Assembly (NCBI GenBank): GCA_900208305.1
Contig: OAPG01000001.1
Span: 1,240,001 to 1,304,000, forward strand
Direction: 5' to 3'
DNA: 64,000 nt
DNA from: Melanopsichium pennsylvanicum
Lineage: Eukaryota > Basidiomycota > Ustilaginomycetes > Ustilaginales
Numbering within the stretch: position 1 is the first letter of the stretch; each line of letters opens with the position of its first letter. The position numbers were made by a program, and so were the translations under genes. This document shows, piece by piece, positions 58,866 to 64,000 of the stretch. The notes below the pieces were generated by a model. That model did not search any database and was not told the DNA's origin. It saw only the letters and a program-made list of their open reading frames with translations.

Positions 58866-61026
58866 TGGTAGTCTGGCTACTAACTTTTGCTCTGTTTACC
58901 AATGTTGTCCAAAGAATTCAATACTGCACCTTTGCAGTATATTTTCCATCTCTGACTTGTGGCCTGCCAGTTCTTTTTACATGTCATTGGACAACATCAT
59001 CACTCAGACAAACTGTGCAGGGATTACCAGAACCATGCATTTTGTGTTTGATCAAAAAATTGTGAAATCAATGACAGAGTGACAAACAACAGGGAAAGCA
59101 AAGACATGACACAGCTTTAATACAGAAAATTGAAATAAGAAGAAAAGAGTGGGACAGGTGCAAAAGTTGATCTTGGAAAGGCTGTAGAATCTCACCAGTC
59201 TATGCCTGGAGGGCCTTGATAGCAAACTAAGCACCTGTAGTCTGGACATATGTTAAGGCCGTAGGGTCTAGGTACCGCAGGGCGGCTACAGCTGGGATAG
59301 GGTCTACGGGTACGGAGAGGCTGTAGGTGTAGGCAACACAGGCGGTTGGGGGTCAGAGCACACTACTGCGTTGCTATAGAGCTAACTAAGTAATACATGC
59401 AACAAGGTCCGGAGGCAACCTCATGTCAGGCGGGGGCGGGGTAGTAAGGTCCAAGAGCTATCGGCCAACTCCCACCGCAGCGCTACAATGTTAGATTGCC
59501 AACGGTCGTATTCTGCTTACGGAGGGGCCAGCCACGGTTGGGCGGTAGGAGGGTTGTGTTAGGCTGACCGCTCCTCTGCAAGGGATCCGGAGAGGATTGG
59601 TCATGGCTTGATTGCGACGGTCGCTCAATCAGGAGGGGGGCCAAGCGCCCACTCTTTGGACTACGGTTGGTGGGGCACTAACATTGAGCCAGTAGCTGCT
59701 TATCACTTTACCCCAAATCCTACCAAGCCTGTTATCTGGAGCCTCCATACCTGCTGGAGATCCTTCCAATCCTTGTAGAGGCCCTCCACGGCCTCTGGTC
59801 TCCATCCACAGCTTCCAGCAAGTGTTCAACCAAAATTGACTGGAAGCCCACCTTTTACCGGAAATCAATACAAAACCCAATTAAACCAAGGGTTTCATTT
59901 GGACTCATTCTGAGTCCCTGTAACACCTTCCAGGCAGTGAAAGAGGCCAAGCCCTGGTCAATGTTCTGTATGGTGACTACAATGCATCTGGCTGTCTTTC
60001 CTACAACACTGGCAAGGTTGCCCTATGCTGGCTTGTATCCCTGGACTTTTCATCTACTCATTCATATGTTCTAAGAAGAACAAACATTGCATCAGATTGA
60101 GTGTCTGGCTTGTGTGGGTGTATGTGTGTAAAGGTAGTTGTGCTTGTTGCCAAGTGCAGTATGACAAAGTTGACATGTTCATTGGGTGAGAATGATTCTT
60201 CTCCTAATCTATACCCGGTTCATAGATAAATGCTATTTGTTCTGACTAAATCTTTGGACACTTGTAAAGCCCATTTGAGTGCAATCCAATGTATGATAAT
60301 TGTACTTGAAAATTATTGTGTGACAAAGTCGGCAACGAGCTTGTCGACTGTCGGCCGAAAGTGCCACTGCCTGAAGGAAATATCACGATTGAGGGAGTTA
60401 ATATTACAATCGAGCCGCGTTGATACGGAAAGGGTCCAGTCGAGATGCGAATTTGAGAGTTTTGACAGATTTGAAATTTTTTCGCCTCTTACAACCGCAT
60501 CCTCGCCTTAAAGGACCTGCAGAGCGGGGTTGACGTTCAGTTATGCAGAGTGGGAAATATGAATCCGAATTCCGAACTTTGCTTTCATTGCTTGTACATC
60601 CGCTCATCATCATCAGTATCCCTGTCCGTAACAAACTCATCAGCCTCATTTGGAGCATCTCGATTGTACATGTCCAGGAAGTAGCTGTTCAGATCAAGCG
60701 AAAGCGTATTCTAGCAAATCATTGCAAACCGACATTCTGCACGGAAGCAGTCGTATTCACAGAAGTTTGCGGATTATCTGGTCCCGCTCCGTCCTATCTA
60801 TCCTTCTCATCTCGGCTCATCCGACGCAATAACAAGTTGCTGCGCCGACAAATCTCATAAGATCACACTTCGTGTACTCTCTGGCTACTATCGCGCGCAT
60901 CTCGTCACATCGATTAAGCCCAGCATTCTTAGAGCATCGTCTGAAGCTCATTCCACCGCATAGACTCGCAACTCGTGCCCTTACCTTAATATACTCACCC
61001 ATCGCTAGAAACGAGAGTAGATCAAC
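58866..61026. other. Gene-poor interval of unusual composition
   Basis: 2.1 kb without a supported gene. The part 59220-60060 has a different base and word composition from its surroundings (rich in GTAGG, GGGTC and TGG words) and might be a decayed transposable element or other insertion. I could not identify encoded retrotransposon or transposase motifs. The right end contains the promoter of the PPP4R2-like gene. Confidence 0.4.
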
Positions 61027-62667
61027 ATGACCTCAGAAGCCATCAACGATCCTCCCAGCAATTTCACCCTTCAATCACATCACTTAGTCCAGCTAAGACA
61101 CATTGCAAACACAGATGAATTTCAGCAAGAGGAAGAAGCATTTCCATCCTCTTCCAACTCTACGTCTTCTCCACCAGCGGGTCCCAGCGGCGCTTACGAC
61201 TGGCCACAGCTGAAGGATGCTATCAAGATACAGATAAGGGCTGTTCTGGAAGAAAACTTCGGCGAGAGTATAGCGATGGACATTCATCCAGCAGCTAAAC
61301 TTTTTACTCAAAGTGGAGACAGTACTACTGAACAAAATTTGACAACCGAAGCAGCGGCTACCACAACACAAGATAAGTTGTTTGCAACCTCTGGTGGTGA
61401 AACCGCTACTGTTGCCTCATCCGAACCTTCCGCAACGGTAGGAAGCAGCCACTCCAATGGTCAAACTCCATTTGTATCCGATGCGGATCAACAGAACTTC
61501 TACCCAACTAAACGCCCCCTTTCCGTTCACACTTTCCCTGCTCTCACTCCAGCCGATCGTATTTCTTACACTCGAACATTGTACTCGATGTTGGACGACT
61601 TTGATCTACAACCGCCATTCACAATCCAACGTCTATGCGAACTGCTCGTATCGCCAACCAACCACTACAACAGCGCGCTGAAATGGATCAACGCTGTTAA
61701 AAGATGCCTTAGCGTCACTGCTACACGCGATGCCTTCCCAATCTCACCCGTCCAAGCGCCCATTGGGGTGATGGGTGTAAATGGGGCCCACGATTCAGAG
61801 GATCGTGCGAGCGGCGAAATGTCCGAAAGTGAAATGGATCGAATGGATGGTTTACCGCCTAGTGCAACCAGTGCTGGTGGTGCGGGGAGGAGTAGGAGTT
61901 CGAGTGTGGCAAGTAACAACAGTGTGGAACCATTGTTTTCGCCAATTCCATTCATCGTAAGGGACGAGAATGGGGCATTGACGCATGCAGGAATCGGGGA
62001 TGATGGGCAACAGGACGGTGCGGAACAGGCAGGGATAATGGAACCGATTCCAGATTTGGAATTGGGAGGAGCAGATAGGACCGCGAGTGCCAACACTCTT
62101 CCTAAGGAAATCGTTGATAAAGCTCCTACGACCGCCAATGCTACCACAACCGCTTCAGAATTTCAATCATGTCAGGAAGAGCAGCGTAAGGAGGAAAAGG
62201 AGGAGGAGGCAGAAGACGTAGAAATGGCAGAAGAAGGTGATGATGATGAGAAGATGCGCGAGGCTGAACCAGAATCAAAATCAGAATCTACACCAACTGG
62301 GAGTGCCTCTGATTCGAGTGGAAGGGTAGCAGCCGCAGTCGACGCGTCCACGTCCAATACCGCAAATGCGCCTGCTACAACGCATTTCGAACCACTGGGA
62401 GTTCCTGATGGCGCAGTAGACGAGTTGGACAATCCAACGCATACGCTTAACCCTCTTACATCAACAACGACATCTACCAGCACAATATCCGAAGATACAC
62501 ATTCGTCAGCTAACATCTATCCCACGCATGTTGCTGAGGAAGAGAAAGAGGAGGACGAAAAAGTTGGAACAAAGGAGCAGTACAAGGAGCACAAGGAGGA
62601 GGAAAATGATAAAGACTCCACTCGTTCCAGTAAACGCAGAAAGAGTGTTGCCTCCATTCATGAGTAG
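61027..62667 (+). CDS. Protein phosphatase 4 regulatory subunit R2-like
   Basis: PPP4R2 (yeast Psy4) binds the PP4 catalytic subunit and helps DNA-damage recovery and other nuclear functions. The 546-aa protein has the conserved R2 domain at about 50-230: WPQLKDAIKIQIRAVLEENF, a variable insert, HTFPALTPADRISYTRTLYS, MLDDFDLQPPFTIQRLCELL and SPTNHYNSALKWINAVKRCL. The C-terminal 300 residues are acidic and disordered (SEMDRMDG, EEKEEEAEDVEMAEEGDDDE), as is usual in PPP4R2. A basic tail with KRRKS may act as a nuclear localisation signal. Start is an ATG (MTSEAINDPP). Single exon. Confidence 0.88.
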   Translation: MTSEAINDPPSNFTLQSHHLVQLRHIANTDEFQQEEEAFPSSSNSTSSPPAGPSGAYDWPQLKDAIKIQIRAVLEENFGESIAMDIHPAAKLFTQSGDSTTEQNLTTEAAATTTQDKLFATSGGETATVASSEPSATVGSSHSNGQTPFVSDADQQNFYPTKRPLSVHTFPALTPADRISYTRTLYSMLDDFDLQPPFTIQRLCELLVSPTNHYNSALKWINAVKRCLSVTATRDAFPISPVQAPIGVMGVNGAHDSEDRASGEMSESEMDRMDGLPPSATSAGGAGRSRSSSVASNNSVEPLFSPIPFIVRDENGALTHAGIGDDGQQDGAEQAGIMEPIPDLELGGADRTASANTLPKEIVDKAPTTANATTTASEFQSCQEEQRKEEKEEEAEDVEMAEEGDDDEKMREAEPESKSESTPTGSASDSSGRVAAAVDASTSNTANAPATTHFEPLGVPDGAVDELDNPTHTLNPLTSTTTSTSTISEDTHSSANIYPTHVAEEEKEEDEKVGTKEQYKEHKEEENDKDSTRSSKRRKSVASIHE

Positions 62668-63726
62668 AAAGTCCTCTTCCAATTTCCGTCACATTCACTC
62701 CCTCATTCGTTCACTCACTCACTCACTCTCTTCTCGCGACTTTTCGGACGAAGACACCCCAGCAGCAGCTGCCCACCTTGTCACATTGACGCTTTCTCTT
62801 CTTGCCTTCAAAGGTAAAAAAAAAAAAGAAAAGAAAAAAAAGGGGGGAATTGCGGGGTTTTCTTTTTCAATTCAAAACTGATTCGAACAAGCTTGTAAAA
62901 ATAATCCTACTCATGCATGATGATGGGATGAAAATGCGGTGAGACACATACCAGGTATTTCTTTTTCAGTCTGCGTTTGTACCTTACTATCTTTTCTTGT
63001 ATGCCAACAGACAAAACCATATGGTATGATAGAAGGTGATGGTGGGTACAGATTGATATTTGTGGATGAAGTTTTGTGGTTGATAAGTCTGAGTGATATT
63101 TATGTTAGTGAAGATGTGATTGTGATGTGGTGGATTATTGTGAATTGGACAAGTGAGGAAAAGATGATTGAGGAATAGGGAGGGGATGGATGGATTAGGG
63201 TCTGATGTTACGAAAAAAAAAAGGATGCGGCATTAGGATGATAGGGGGTTAGGGGTTATGATGTTGGTGATTTGGCGTACAAACGGTGGAGGGTGCTAGG
63301 AATTACATGAAGGTGATATAGATATACGAAACCTGCATGACCGAATAAAGAACGACGACTCAAAAAAAAATATTCTTGCTCACCCTTTTCAGCTCGGTTG
63401 AATTATAAATGTTGTTATTAGAGCCATTTACAGACTTGTCACTTGTGACCAAACAAAAAAAAAAAAAAAAAAAAACACCAAAGTGGCGCGGTATGAATAT
63501 GCTTTAATTAATTAATTAATTAATTATTTTTTTCTTGCCCTCTTTTTTTTTTACAGTCTCTCTTGTCACTCGAACCTTTGTGTCAACAACTCCACAAAAA
63601 TTTGTGCTATTCTGTTTTGCCTCTCTTTCTTCTTCCCCCTCTTTGTTTTGAGTAAAGAAGTGCAAGTTGTTGACGAAACATCTTGGTTGCGAGTAAGGAA
63701 ACAAAGGCATCACGAGTATTTGTGTT
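62668..63726. other. Convergent 3' region with simple repeats
   Basis: No gene recognised. Contains an A21 tract (63455-63475), an AATT repeat (63504-63527) and A/G-rich stretches. Confidence 0.55.
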
Positions 63727-64000
63727 TCATCCTGAAATTCCTTTCCAACCACCATGACTTGGACAAGGTTTTGGATTAGATAGATAAATCAAATCACCAC
63801 CATCACTACCACCATCACTACCACCATAACTACCACTACCACCATAACTACCACTACCACTACCACTTGCTAGTTCTGCTGTTGTTACGAGTGGTTTAGT
63901 GACAGAGATGAATTCATCACTCGCCACTTTGGATCGGTGTTTCGAGATCACTTCTGGTTTCGGTGGAATTACCACCTGCACTCGTTTTTGAACAGGAGGA
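63727..64000 (-). CDS. C-terminal end of a Gly/Ser/Tyr-repeat protein (cut by window edge)
   Basis: The last 90 codons of a minus-strand gene whose start lies beyond base 64000. After VQVVIPPKPEVISKHRSK comes a repeat region of SGSGSYGGSGSYGG type encoded by ACC/ACT repeats (about 63797-63867). It ends DLIYLSNPKPCPSHGGWKG. No family recognised. Confidence 0.6.
   Translation of the reverse strand, partial: PPVQKRVQVVIPPKPEVISKHRSKVASDEFISVTKPLVTTAELASGSGSGSYGGSGSYGGSDGGSDGGDLIYLSNPKPCPSHGGWKGISG

Noticed and set aside
59629..59880. 83-codon minus-strand frame, considered as a retrotransposon gag fragment
   Set aside because: No zinc knuckle, protease or recognisable gag motif; kept only as part of the composition finding.

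Overview
The window looks like a piece of a nuclear chromosome from a basidiomycete fungus, most likely a smut (Ustilaginomycotina). The reasons are compact genes with few introns, long single-exon proteins rich in Ser/Ala/Pro, short introns with GTRNGT donors and CTAAC/CTGAC branch sites, ribosomal protein genes carrying long introns, and a conserved eukaryotic gene set. The lineage is my inference; no marker was searched. I saw no tRNA, rRNA, spliceosomal RNA, CRISPR array or plasmid/phage feature.

Layout, left to right. At 1-845 is the N-terminal part of a GMC oxidoreductase (minus, cut by the window edge). At 1.9-3.9 kb are calcipressin and pICln (both minus). At 4.5-5.8 kb is ribosomal protein eL36 with a 1-kb intron, convergent with a 1203-aa FN3-like/coiled-coil protein (6.8-10.4 kb, minus). 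A 2.5-kb stretch without a recognisable gene follows. At 13-18.3 kb are an AiiA-like lactonase (plus, three exons), trehalose-6-phosphate synthase (minus) and the mitochondrial glycine-cleavage T protein (minus). At 19-24.7 kb are a CCDC137-like nucleolar protein, a proline iminopeptidase with a possible mitochondrial presequence, and a NUFIP1-like snoRNP assembly factor. At 26-31.7 kb is a 1904-aa SNF2/RING protein of the SHPRH/Irc20 type, convergent with mitochondrial uL4m. At 34.4-35.4 kb is uS9 (RPS16) with a 616-nt intron, then a DENND6-like Rab GEF (37-41 kb), bL35m, a SAP30BP/HCNGP protein with a tiny first exon, and PEX11. At 45.9-58.5 kb are three poorly conserved or unknown proteins, among them a COMPASS Spp1/CFP1 PHD protein, with a 3.9-kb gene-poor gap. 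At 58.5-61 kb is a second gene-poor stretch of unusual composition, then a PP4 regulatory subunit R2 homologue and, at the right edge, a partial Gly/Ser/Tyr-repeat protein.

The genes are mostly housekeeping and do not form one pathway. Themes that recur are RNA/RNP assembly (pICln, NUFIP1, SAP30BP, CCDC137), mitochondrial translation and metabolism (uL4m, bL35m, GCV1), phosphatase control (calcipressin on calcineurin, PPP4R2 on PP4), and chromatin/DNA repair (Spp1, SHPRH-like). I did not find a convincing new multi-gene system. The best leads are the lactonase, the repeat-bearing presequence of the iminopeptidase, a five-copy 14-bp repeat between two divergent genes, in-frame or tiny introns, and the two gene-poor stretches.
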